Shown one piece after another: positions 34,802 to 42,602 of a stretch of DNA of 64,000 nucleotides. Under the pieces are notes generated by a model that was not told the origin of the DNA, ran no database searches, and saw only the letters and a list, made by a program, of their open reading frames with translations. Position 1 is the stretch's first letter. Every line of letters begins with the position of its first letter. The stretch is from Arthrobacter sp. AK04 (GTDB lineage: Bacteria; Actinomycetota; Actinomycetes; Actinomycetales; Micrococcaceae). The stretch spans positions 1-64,000 of the forward strand of contig NZ_JAJOMC010000017.1 in the NCBI RefSeq assembly GCF_021129155.1. Direction: 5' to 3'. The translations under genes were made by a program, and so were the position numbers.

Positions 34802-35514
34802 GTATTGGGCCTGATCCGGGTGGCCTCAAGCTTCTCCCGCACCGTGGGCAGGTGCCGCCTGCTGATGGGCAGTCCCGCCCCCGCCACGGTGACGCTGGGG
34901 CCGTCCGCGGCGAGCTTCATCGAGGTCACGTGCTTGAGGGCCACCAGGTAGGACCGGTGCGTCCGGATGAACCCCGCATCCGCCCACTGCTGTTCAAGGT
35001 CCGCAAGCGGAACCCGGATCAGGTAGCTGGCTTCGGCGGTGTGGAGCCGGGCGTAGTCCCCCTGCGCCTGGACGTAGGTGACGTCGTCGCGCCTGATCAT
35101 TTTGGTGGTCCCGCCCTGGTCCACCGTGATCATCTCCGGGGCGGCGCCGCCGTCCCGCAGTTCACTGATGCGCCCCACGCAGCGCGCCAGGCGTTCTGCC
35201 CGCACCGGCTTCAGCAGGTAGTCCACCGCCGCAAGTTCGAAGGCGTCCAGCGCGTGGTCCTCGTCTGCCGTGACGAACACGACGGCGGGCGGCCGGCTGC
35301 TCCCGGCGATGGCACGGGCAATGTCCAGCCCGGACACCGCCGGCATGTGGATGTCCAGGAAGACGGCGTCAACGGGGGCGGAGGCGAGCGCCTTGAGCGC
35401 ATCGCTGCCGGAGGTGGCCCGAAGGATTTTGCCCACACGGTCGTCCTTGCCCAGCAGGAAGGCCAGTTCTTCAACGGCAGGCAGCTCATCATCAACGACG
35501 AGGACGTTAATCAT
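34798..35514 (-). CDS. LytTR-type response regulator
   Basis: Response regulator of 238 aa: receiver domain with acidic D8-D9, phospho-acceptor D54, T82 and K102, then a LytTR DNA-binding domain from about residue 130 (RRDDVTYVQAQGDYARLHT, FIRTHRSYLVALKHV). LytTR proteins bind paired 9-bp direct repeats; matching repeats occur at 36800-36829. Encoded 66 bp after the histidine kinase and overlapping the next gene, so the three are co-transcribed. It probably controls one or both adjacent symporter operons. Confidence 0.93.
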   Translation of the reverse strand: MINVLVVDDELPAVEELAFLLGKDDRVGKILRATSGSDALKALASAPVDAVFLDIHMPAVSGLDIARAIAGSSRPPAVVFVTADEDHALDAFELAAVDYLLKPVRAERLARCVGRISELRDGGAAPEMITVDQGGTTKMIRRDDVTYVQAQGDYARLHTAEASYLIRVPLADLEQQWADAGFIRTHRSYLVALKHVTSMKLAADGPSVTVAGAGLPISRRHLPTVREKLEATRIRPNT

Positions 35515-35580
35515 GCTCCTAGGTTAGCTTTCCGGAGCAGGGGTACCGTGCCGGCGCCGGCCCGTAGGGCCCCGTCCGGC

Positions 35581-36777
35581 TCACGCATCGTGCCCGGGCT
35601 GGGACTTGGGGACCCTCATGGTGATCAGCGTTCCTTCGCCGGGCGCGGTCTCAATGACCAGACCGTGGTCGTTGCCGTAGACCTGGCGGAGGCGGGCATC
35701 GACGTTGCGCAGGCCCACATGTTCGCCGTCTGTGTGGCCGGCCAGCATGGACTGCAGCTGCTCCGGATCCATGCCCACGCCGTCGTCCTCGATGGTCACC
35801 TCGGCGAACGCGCCGGCATCGTTGGCGGTGATGCTGATGTGTCCCGGCCCTTCCTTGGCTTCGAGTCCGTGCCGGACCGCGTTCTCCACCAGCGGCTGCA
35901 GGCTGAGGAACGGGATGACGGTGCTCAGCACCTCCGGCGCCACCCTCAGGCTGACCTGGACCCGCTCACCGAACCGGGCGCGTTCCAGCAGCAGGTACCG
36001 GTCGATGCACCGGAGTTCCTCCGCGAGCGTGGTGAAGTCCCCGTGCCGGCGGAACGAGTAGCGGGTGAAGTCGGCAAACTCAACCACCAGTTCGCGGGCG
36101 CGGGCGGGGTCGGTGTTGATGAAGGACGCGATGGCATTGAGCGAGTTGTAGATGAAATGCGGGCTGATCTGCGCGCGCAGGGCCCGCACCTCCGCCTCCA
36201 TCAGCTGGGTACGGGAGGCGTCCAGCTCCGCGAGCTCCACCTGCACAGCCACCCAGTCCGCCACTTCGCTGGTGGCCCTGACCAGCCCCGCGCCGGCGGA
36301 GGGAGCGAACGCGGCGACGGCGCCCACCACCCGGGTGCCGGCACGCACCGGTGCGATCACGGCAGCGAGCGGGCCGCCGGTGGCCTCCGTGGCGGTCCCT
36401 GCCTCCCCGGCGGGAAGGACAGCTGTCCGGCCGCTCGCCAGGACGCCGGCAGCAAGGTCCATCATCCGCGGCTTTATGTCCTCGCCGGCCCCGTCCCACG
36501 CCAGCACGCCGGACGTGTCCATGATGGCCAGGGCATCACAGCCAAGCAGGGTCCGCAATTGGCGGCTGGCCTTGGCCGCACCGGCGGGGTTGAGGCCCCG
36601 GCGCAGGTGCTGGCCGGCCTGGGAAGCGGCATGCAGGGTGTGGTAGGTGGCACGTTCAGCATCAGTGCCCAGGTCGCGGAATGACCTGAGCACCTTGAGC
36701 CCCACGCCGACGACGACGGCGATGGCCATGGCGATGACGGCCACGGCCGCGGCGGTCAGGAGGGGGGAGTCCGGCAT
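35581..36777 (-). CDS. LytS-type sensor histidine kinase
   Basis: Sensor kinase of 398 aa with one N-terminal membrane helix (about 7-28), a GAF-like sensory segment (75-185), the His_kinase motif QISPHFIYNSLNAI with phospho-acceptor H207, and an HATPase domain including LSLQPLVENAVRHGL and EDDGVGMDP. One membrane helix, rather than the multi-helix 5TM-LYT sensor, suggests it senses a cytosolic signal. ATG 36777 is chosen; ATG 36816 is an alternative and neither has a strong ribosome-binding site. It heads the leftward operon and is divergent from the DUF485 gene. Confidence 0.9.
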   Translation of the reverse strand: MPDSPLLTAAAVAVIAMAIAVVVGVGLKVLRSFRDLGTDAERATYHTLHAASQAGQHLRRGLNPAGAAKASRQLRTLLGCDALAIMDTSGVLAWDGAGEDIKPRMMDLAAGVLASGRTAVLPAGEAGTATEATGGPLAAVIAPVRAGTRVVGAVAAFAPSAGAGLVRATSEVADWVAVQVELAELDASRTQLMEAEVRALRAQISPHFIYNSLNAIASFINTDPARARELVVEFADFTRYSFRRHGDFTTLAEELRCIDRYLLLERARFGERVQVSLRVAPEVLSTVIPFLSLQPLVENAVRHGLEAKEGPGHISITANDAGAFAEVTIEDDGVGMDPEQLQSMLAGHTDGEHVGLRNVDARLRQVYGNDHGLVIETAPGEGTLITMRVPKSQPGHDA

Positions 36778-36799
36778 GGTGCCCAGCGTAGCCGCGGGT

Positions 36800-36829
36800 G
36801 CCGTTTGTCGCAGCATCCCGACCGTTGAG
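36800..36829. promoter_or_regulatory. Paired LytTR-type direct repeats
   Basis: GCCGTTTGT (36800-36808) and ACCGTTGAG (36821-36829) start exactly 21 bp apart. They fit the LytTR pattern (T/A)(A/C)(C/A)GTTN(A/G)(T/G) at 8 and 9 of 9 positions. A third related unit, GCCGTTGGG, is at 36919-36927. They lie between the kinase operon and the symporter operon, as expected for sites of the encoded LytTR regulator. Confidence 0.6.
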
Positions 36830-36959
36830 CGCCCGCAGGCCTGCAGACTCTGGAACTGGCGGGATGCAGCCCGCAGAGTGATTGCAGTCACATTTGCGGT
36901 ATCCCGTCTTTCGGGCCTGCCGTTGGGTGTGTTCAGGCAAGTCTCAACGAGGAGGAACG

Positions 36960-37340
36960 ATGGGTAACGATGCCCACACTCCGGACGCAGCGGCGTCCGT
37001 GGACTTCGAGCAGGTCCAGTCGACGGAGCAGTTCAAGGAACTGCGCAAGCGTCACCGCAGCTTTGTCTTCCCCATGGCAGTCGCATTCCTGCTGTGGTAC
37101 TTCGCATATGTCCTGCTCGCCGACTATGCCGTGGACTTCATGTCCACCAAGGTCTGGGGCAACATCAACGTGGGCCTGATCCTCGGCCTGCTCCAGTTCG
37201 TCTCCACGTTCGCCATCACCGGCTGGTACGTCCACTACTCCAACAAGCGCCTCGACCCCATCGCCAAGGAAATCCGGGACGAGATCGAGGGCCACGAATT
37301 CGATAAGCACGGAAACCGAGTAGGCGGAGTCACCAAATGA
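36960..37340 (+). CDS. DUF485 membrane protein
   Basis: Protein of 126 aa: a polar N terminus with FKELRKRHRSFVFPMAVAFL leading into the first helix, and a second helix (INVGLILGLLQFVSTFAITG), ending with KRLDPIAKEIRDEIEG. DUF485 proteins are almost always encoded just before acetate-type symporters and probably act as partner subunits. ATG 36960 follows GAGGAGGAACG. Its stop overlaps the symporter start (ATGA), giving translational coupling. Confidence 0.92.
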   Translation: MGNDAHTPDAAASVDFEQVQSTEQFKELRKRHRSFVFPMAVAFLLWYFAYVLLADYAVDFMSTKVWGNINVGLILGLLQFVSTFAITGWYVHYSNKRLDPIAKEIRDEIEGHEFDKHGNRVGGVTK

Positions 37341-38953
37341 TCAATATCGCAACAGCGGTGGACGTGGCCGCCCTCAAGGAAACCACGCTGCTCAACATGG
37401 GCATCTTCGGCATCTTCGTGGCCGTGACCATGGTGATCGTGCTCCGCGCCAGCCGGAACAACAAGACCGCCGCGGACTACTATGCGGCCGGCCGCTCCTT
37501 CACCGGCTCCCAGAACGGAACCGCCATCGCCGGCGACTACCTCTCCGCCGCCTCCTTCCTGGGCATTACCGGCGCCATCGCCATCAACGGCTACGACGGC
37601 TTCATGTACTCCATCGGCTTCCTGGTGGCCTGGCTCGTGGCACTGCTGCTCGTGGCCGAGCTCCTGCGCAACACCGGCAAGTTCACCATGGCCGATGTGC
37701 TGTCCTTCCGGCTGAAGCAGCGGCCCGTCCGCATTGCCGCCGCCATCTCCACCCTCGCCGTCTGCTTCTTCTACCTCCTGGCCCAGATGGCAGGCGCAGG
37801 AAGCCTGATCTCGCTGCTGCTGGGCATCAGCGACTGGGGCGGCCAGGCCCTGGTGATCATCGTCGTCGGCGCCCTGATGATCATGTACGTCCTGATCGGC
37901 GGCATGAAGGGCACCACCTGGGTGCAGATCATCAAGGCCATCCTGCTCATCGCGGGCGCAGCCGTCATGACCCTGTGGGTCCTGGCAATCTACGGCTTCA
38001 ACCTTTCCAGCCTCCTGGGCGCCGCAGTGGAAACGGCCAACAACCCGGCCGTCCTGAATCCCGGCCTGCAGTACGGCAAGACCGAAACCTCGAAGATTGA
38101 CTTCATGTCACTCGGCCTCGCCCTGGTCCTGGGCACCGCAGCCCTGCCGCACGTCCTCATGCGCTTCTACACGGTCCCCACGGCCAAGGAAGCCCGCAAG
38201 TCCGTGGTGTGGTCCATCTGGCTGATCGGCCTCTTCTACCTGTTCACCCTGGTGCTTGGCTACGGTGCAGCTGCACTGGTTGGTGCGGAAACCATCAAAA
38301 CCGCACCCGGTGGCGTGAACTCGGCCGCCCCGCTGCTGGCCTTCTACCTGGGCGGTCCGCTGCTGCTGGGCTTCATCTCGGCCGTGGCGTTCGCCACCAT
38401 CCTGGCCGTCGTCGCCGGCCTGACCATCACCGCGGCGGCATCGTTCGCCCACGACATCTACGCCAGCGTCATTGCCAAGGGCAAGGCCGACGCCGACACT
38501 GAAGTGAAGGTGGCCCGGCGCACCGTGGTGGTCATTGGCGTCCTCGCCATCCTGGGCGGCATCCTCGCCAACGGACAGAACGTGGCGTTCCTTGTGGCGC
38601 TGGCATTCGCCGTCGCCGCCTCCGCCAACCTGCCCACGATCGTCTACTCCCTGTTCTGGCGGAAGTTCACCACCCAGGGCGCGGTCTGGAGCATGTACGG
38701 CGGCCTGGGCTCCGCGATCATCCTGATCATCTTCTCGCCGGTGGTCTCCGGCGGAGCAACGTCCATGATCAAGGACGCCAACTTCGCGCTCTTCCCGCTG
38801 AGCAACCCGGGCATCGTGTCCATCCCGCTGGCCTTCTTCCTGGGCTGGCTCGGAACGACGCTCGACAAGAATCGGGAGGACACCGCCAAGCAGGCCGAAA
38901 TGGAAGTCCGCTCCCTCACCGGCGTAGGTGCCGAAAAGGCCGTCGACCACTGA
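37337..38953 (+). CDS. Acetate/monocarboxylate sodium:solute symporter, copy B
   Basis: SSS-family symporter of 538 aa with 13 predicted helices, resembling cation/acetate symporter ActP. Key segments are DYYAAGRSFTGSQNGTAIAG, GDYLSAASFLGITG, ALPHVLMRFYTVPTAKEAR and VAFATILAVVAGLTITAAAS. It is expected to take up acetate, pyruvate or a similar short carboxylate with a cation. ATG 37337 overlaps the DUF485 stop. It is followed by a strong terminator. Regulation by the adjacent LytS/LytTR pair is inferred. Confidence 0.92.
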   Translation: MINIATAVDVAALKETTLLNMGIFGIFVAVTMVIVLRASRNNKTAADYYAAGRSFTGSQNGTAIAGDYLSAASFLGITGAIAINGYDGFMYSIGFLVAWLVALLLVAELLRNTGKFTMADVLSFRLKQRPVRIAAAISTLAVCFFYLLAQMAGAGSLISLLLGISDWGGQALVIIVVGALMIMYVLIGGMKGTTWVQIIKAILLIAGAAVMTLWVLAIYGFNLSSLLGAAVETANNPAVLNPGLQYGKTETSKIDFMSLGLALVLGTAALPHVLMRFYTVPTAKEARKSVVWSIWLIGLFYLFTLVLGYGAAALVGAETIKTAPGGVNSAAPLLAFYLGGPLLLGFISAVAFATILAVVAGLTITAAASFAHDIYASVIAKGKADADTEVKVARRTVVVIGVLAILGGILANGQNVAFLVALAFAVAASANLPTIVYSLFWRKFTTQGAVWSMYGGLGSAIILIIFSPVVSGGATSMIKDANFALFPLSNPGIVSIPLAFFLGWLGTTLDKNREDTAKQAEMEVRSLTGVGAEKAVDH

Positions 38954-38970
38954 CCTGACGGCATCAACAG

Positions 38971-39015
38971 CAAAGCCTCCGCACCGGGAACAAGTTTTCC
39001 GGTGCGGAGGCTTTG
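38971..39015. terminator. Bidirectional terminator between convergent genes
   Basis: A perfect 17-bp inverted repeat, 38971-38987 with 38999-39015, separates the symporter from the convergent lipoprotein-like gene. The AAAG and CTTT ends give short U tracts on both strands. Confidence 0.85.
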
Positions 39016-39036
39016 TTGTGCTGCCTGCTGCTCCCG

Positions 39037-39588
39037 TTAACCTGCCGGCCGCAGCTTGATTTCGGTCATCTTGAGTTCTTCAGTGCCCTCGAAGCGGTAG
39101 GCGAGGTCCACCTCTTTGCCGTCGCAGGCGATGAGCCCGGCAACATGTGCCGACTTCACGCCGTTCTCGGTGACCACGTTGAGGTCCCTGTAGTCCGGTG
39201 TGCAGGTTTCATCCATCCCAAGACTGCTCACCCCCTCAATGAACGCTTCCTTGGACAGCTGCTCCTGGAGGGCGGGGTCAAGGTATTCGTCGTAGGCCCT
39301 TGAGCTGTCTCCGGCGAGGACCAGCTTGGTGAATCCGTCAGCCAGCCCCCGGGCCTGGTTGGTGGCGCTGCCCACCACGTTCACCAAAATGACTATGCCC
39401 AGGACCACCAGGAGGAGGACGCCGCCCGCGCCCGCCAGGATCATCCACAGTTTCCGCCGGCTCCTGGGCGGAGGCTGCCCCGGAAGCCCGAACGGGGATG
39501 CCTGTTGCTGCCCGTAATAGGGAGGCTGCAACTGCGGGGATGCCGGCCCGGCATGGCCCGGCTGAAACGGTTCCTGGGGAGTGCTCAA
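39037..39588 (-). CDS. Membrane-anchored DUF4878-like protein
   Basis: Predicted protein of 183 aa. A Pro/Gln-rich cytosolic N terminus is followed by one membrane helix (LWMILAGAGGVLLLVVLGIVILV, about 47-69) and an extracytoplasmic alpha+beta domain (ATNQARGLADGFTKLVLAGDSSRAYDEYLDP...KMTEIKLRPA) that looks like the lumazine-binding/DUF4878 type. Residues C126 and C152 could form a disulfide. A TTG start at 39588 is proposed because GGAAAGG precedes it and the low-complexity N terminus then begins as usual for this class. Function unknown. Confidence 0.7.
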   Translation of the reverse strand: MSTPQEPFQPGHAGPASPQLQPPYYGQQQASPFGLPGQPPPRSRRKLWMILAGAGGVLLLVVLGIVILVNVVGSATNQARGLADGFTKLVLAGDSSRAYDEYLDPALQEQLSKEAFIEGVSSLGMDETCTPDYRDLNVVTENGVKSAHVAGLIACDGKEVDLAYRFEGTEELKMTEIKLRPAG

Positions 39589-39753
39589 GGTGGAGCCTTT
39601 CCGGAAAAATGGTGCAGCGCACCGCCTGGATGCGGGGCGGCGCTGGGCCTGTCCCGCCAATTAACTGGCATTCAGCCTATAGCGCGGCCCGCCTGGTCCG
39701 AACTCCAGCCCCGCCCGCCGCCGTCGTGCTTTCCGCCATAGGGGCGCCCGCTG

Positions 39754-40227
39754 CTAAGCCCGCCCGGGACCGCGTTCAAGCAAAGGCTGGACGCGGAAGG
39801 GAATAAGTTCGCCCATGGCCAGCGCCGTGTCGGTCCGGTCCACGCCTTCGCAGGCCAGGATCTTCCCGTTGATCCGGAACAGGTCCTCGGCGTCAAGCGC
39901 CACCACCCGCAGCAGCAGGTCCGCTGAACCGGTCAGGCCGTAGCCCTCAAGAATTTCGGGAATGTCAGCGAGTTCCTTTGCCAGCAGGGCGAGCCGCTGC
40001 TGCTGGACATGGACGGAGATGAAGGCCATCAGCGGGTAACCCAGGGCCGCCGGATTGATGCGGCGTTCGAAGGACAGGAAAACGTGTTTCTTCTCCAGCT
40101 GAGCCATCCGCGCCTGCACGGTGTTGCGGGAGAGGCCGAGCTTTTGGGCCAGTGCCACCACCGTTTTTCGGGGATCCTGCGCCAGGGCAGAGAGCAGGCG
40201 GGCGTCGGTGCCATCCAGGGCTTGCAT
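39754..40227 (-). CDS. Lrp/AsnC-family regulator (BkdR-like)
   Basis: Protein of 157 aa with an N-terminal helix-turn-helix (DARLLSALAQDPRKTVVALAQKLGLSRNTVQARMAQLE) and a C-terminal RAM ligand-binding domain. It is divergent from bkdABC, as are AsnC-type BkdR regulators of branched-chain ketoacid dehydrogenase genes in other bacteria, so a leucine/valine or ketoacid-responsive role is inferred. ATG 40227 (MQALDG) is preferred over ATG 40245 by alignment to the family's usual N terminus; neither has a good ribosome-binding site. Two GAGCATT sites lie in the shared intergenic region. Confidence 0.88.
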   Translation of the reverse strand: MQALDGTDARLLSALAQDPRKTVVALAQKLGLSRNTVQARMAQLEKKHVFLSFERRINPAALGYPLMAFISVHVQQQRLALLAKELADIPEILEGYGLTGSADLLLRVVALDAEDLFRINGKILACEGVDRTDTALAMGELIPFRVQPLLERGPGRA

Positions 40228-40264
40228 AATGCGCAACGCTAGCACGGTCCCGGGGCCGCCCGCA

Positions 40265-40277
40265 GAGCATTTTGCTC
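40265..40277. promoter_or_regulatory. Lrp-type site 1 (palindrome)
   Basis: GAGCA-TTT-TGCTC is a perfect 13-bp dyad 38 bp upstream of the regulator start. It is the likely autoregulatory site of the Lrp/AsnC protein. A related site follows 41 bp further on. Confidence 0.55.
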
Positions 40278-40294
40278 AGTGATCGCGCCGGTGG

Positions 40295-40323
40295 TTGTAC
40301 CTCCTGAGCATTGTGAGTAGGGT
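40295..40323 (+). promoter_or_regulatory. bkd operon promoter
   Basis: The -35 box TTGTAC (40295-40300) and -10 box TAGGGT (40318-40323) are separated by exactly 17 bp. Transcription would begin near 40330, giving a leader of about 70 nt before the bkdA GTG. Confidence 0.65.
40306..40318. promoter_or_regulatory. Lrp-type site 2 within the bkd promoter
   Basis: GAGCA-TTG-TGAGT, an imperfect copy of site 1, lies in the spacer of the bkd promoter. Its starting base is 41 bp, about four helical turns, from that of site 1. Binding here would block RNA polymerase, suggesting repression relieved by a ligand. Confidence 0.55.
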
Positions 40324-40401
40324 CACAAATATCCGGGGCAACGGCGCCTGGGCGGCCGGCGGCTGAAGGGGCCACAAGTCCCAAAACCGGAGGTCAACGA
40401 C

Positions 40402-41592
40402 GTGAGAAGGTTGCGGGCTATCGTGTCTACAGACGAAACGGGCCAGGGCGGACCAGCCGCCTCCAACAGCGCCCGGCATACCCATGCGCAGGGGCGGGAC
40501 CTGGTCCAACTGGTCACCCCTTCCGGAGAGCGGATCAGCCATCCGGAGTTCGATTACTGGGTCAGGGACGTCACCGACGAGCAGTTGTGTTCCCTCTTCG
40601 AGGACATGACCGTGATCCGGCGCATCGACGTCGAGGCAACGGCCCTGCAGCGGCAGGGCGAACTTGCATTGTGGCCGCCGCTGCTCGGGCAGGAAGCCGC
40701 GCAGATCGGTTCGGGCCGGGCGCTCCGGACGGACGACTTTGTCTTCTCCAGCTACCGCGAGAACGGGGTGGCCTACTGCCGCGGAGTGGACCTGACGGAC
40801 ATCGTCCGGGTCTGGCGCGGCAATGCGTCCTCGGGCTGGGATCCCTACGCCATCAACATGGCCACCCCGCAGATCATCATCGGCGCCCAGACCCTCCATG
40901 CCACGGGCTATGCGATGGGCATCCAGAATGACGGCGCTGATTCCGTGGCCGTGACCTATTTCGGTGACGGCGCAACCAGCGAGGGCGATGTCAACGAGGC
41001 CATGGTCTTCGCGGCAAGCTTCCAGGTGCCCGTGGTGTTCTTCTGCACCAACAACCACTGGGCCATTTCCGAACCCGTCCGGCTCCAGTCGCACATCCAA
41101 CTGTCCGACAGGGCCGCCGGGTTCGGCATCCCCAGCCTGCGCGTGGACGGCAACGACGTCCTGGCAGTGATGGCAGCCACCCGCGTGGCCCTGGACCGCG
41201 CACGCCGCGGCGGCGGCCCCACGTTCATCGAGGCCGTCAGCTACCGCATGGGACCGCACACCACGGCGGATGACCCGACGCGCTACCGCGACGCCAACGA
41301 ACTCGAGGACTGGGCGGCCCGGGACCCAATCAGCCGGATCGCCGCCCTTCTTAAGCGGAAGGGCCTGCTGACGGAGGAACTCCAGCAACAGGTTAAGGAC
41401 AAGGCCGACGCCGTGGCACGCGAGATGCGGACGGGCTGCACCACCATGCCGGAACCGGAGCCCCTGGACGTCTTCAAGAACGTCTACAGCACGCCCAACT
41501 CCTGGCTGGACCGGCAGCAGGACCACTATGCCCGTTACCTGGCCACCTTCGGTGATCCCGCAGGAGCCGCTTCAGAAGAAGGTGCACGCTGA
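40402..41592 (+). CDS. bkdA: Branched-chain 2-oxoacid dehydrogenase E1 alpha
   Basis: E1 alpha subunit of 396 aa, which decarboxylates branched-chain 2-oxoacids with thiamine diphosphate. The TPP motif runs from GDG (188-190) to NN (217-218), and the phosphorylation-loop-like YRMGPHTTADDPTRYR region is present. Pyruvate dehydrogenase E1 alpha is similar, but the divergent Lrp-type regulator and the downstream leucine genes favour branched-chain substrates. The GTG start follows GGAGGTCAACGAC. The stop overlaps the bkdB start. No E3 (lpd) gene is in the cluster, so E3 must be shared. Confidence 0.9.
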   Translation: MRRLRAIVSTDETGQGGPAASNSARHTHAQGRDLVQLVTPSGERISHPEFDYWVRDVTDEQLCSLFEDMTVIRRIDVEATALQRQGELALWPPLLGQEAAQIGSGRALRTDDFVFSSYRENGVAYCRGVDLTDIVRVWRGNASSGWDPYAINMATPQIIIGAQTLHATGYAMGIQNDGADSVAVTYFGDGATSEGDVNEAMVFAASFQVPVVFFCTNNHWAISEPVRLQSHIQLSDRAAGFGIPSLRVDGNDVLAVMAATRVALDRARRGGGPTFIEAVSYRMGPHTTADDPTRYRDANELEDWAARDPISRIAALLKRKGLLTEELQQQVKDKADAVAREMRTGCTTMPEPEPLDVFKNVYSTPNSWLDRQQDHYARYLATFGDPAGAASEEGAR

Positions 41593-42602
41593 TGACCCAG
41601 ATGACCTTTGCCCGCGCGATCAACGCGGGCCTGCGCAAATCCCTCGAGAACGATCCCAAAGTCGTCCTGATGGGGGAGGACATCGGCACCCTCGGCGGCG
41701 TGTTCCGGGTAACCGACGGGCTGCAGAAGGACTTCGGCACGCACCGGGTGGTGGATACACCCCTGGCCGAATCGGCCATCGTGGGCACCGCCGTGGGCCT
41801 CGCCTACCGCGGCTACCGTCCGGTGGTGGAGATCCAGTTCGACGGATTCATTTATCCGGCGTTCGACCAGATCGTCAGCCAGGTGGCCAAACTCCACTAC
41901 CGCACCCGCGGGGCGGTCAAGATGCCCATCACCATCAGGGTCCCGTTCGGGGGCGGAATCGGCTCACCTGAGCACCACTCCGAATCTCCGGAGGCCTACT
42001 TCACGCACACGTCCGGCCTGCGCGTCGTCACGGTGTCCAGCCCGCAGGACGCCTACACCGTGATCCAGCAGGCCATCTCCTGCGACGACCCCGTGCTCTA
42101 CTTCGAGCCGAAACGGCGCTACCACGATAAAGGCGAGGTGGATGAGTCCCTTGACCACACCGCCCCGGTGCCCATGGGCCAGGCACGCGTCCTCACCCAA
42201 GGCGGTGACGTCACACTGGTGGCCTACGGCCCGCTGGTCAAAACGGCCCTGGACGCCGCGTCGGCCGCCGCCGATGAGGGAATTTCCATCGAGGTCATCG
42301 ACCTGCGCTCGCTGGCACCGGTGGACTACGAAACCGTTGTGGCTTCAGTCCGCAGGACCGGGCGCCTGGTCATCACCCACGAGGCCGCCCAATCGGGCGG
42401 GCTCGGGGCGGAAGTGGCCGCCAGCATTACCGAGCGGTGCTTCTACCACTTGGAGGCGGCACCCGTCCGCGTCACCGGGTTCGACATTCCCTACCCCTAC
42501 TCGAAGCTTGAGATGCACCACCTGCCGGGCCTGGACCGGATCCTGGACGGCGTGGACCGTGCCCTGGGCCGGCCGAACTCCCTTAGCGGGCTGGAAGGAT
42601 GA
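41592..42602 (+). CDS. bkdB: Branched-chain 2-oxoacid dehydrogenase E1 beta
   Basis: E1 beta subunit of 336 aa. It contains LMGEDIGTLGGVFRVTDGLQ (TPP-pyrimidine site), the PLAESAIVGTAVGLAYRGYRPVVEIQF segment and the C-terminal transketolase domain with VIDLRSLAPVDYETV and VTHEAAQSGG-type sequence. It forms the alpha2beta2 E1 with BkdA. ATG 41592 overlaps the bkdA stop, and its own stop overlaps bkdC, so all three are translationally coupled, giving balanced subunit production. Confidence 0.92.
   Translation: MTQMTFARAINAGLRKSLENDPKVVLMGEDIGTLGGVFRVTDGLQKDFGTHRVVDTPLAESAIVGTAVGLAYRGYRPVVEIQFDGFIYPAFDQIVSQVAKLHYRTRGAVKMPITIRVPFGGGIGSPEHHSESPEAYFTHTSGLRVVTVSSPQDAYTVIQQAISCDDPVLYFEPKRRYHDKGEVDESLDHTAPVPMGQARVLTQGGDVTLVAYGPLVKTALDAASAAADEGISIEVIDLRSLAPVDYETVVASVRRTGRLVITHEAAQSGGLGAEVAASITERCFYHLEAAPVRVTGFDIPYPYSKLEMHHLPGLDRILDGVDRALGRPNSLSGLEG

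Noticed and set aside
34744..36684. A 646-codon plus-strand frame across the response regulator and kinase
   Set aside because: It lies opposite two clear two-component genes and has the biased composition of an antisense shadow.
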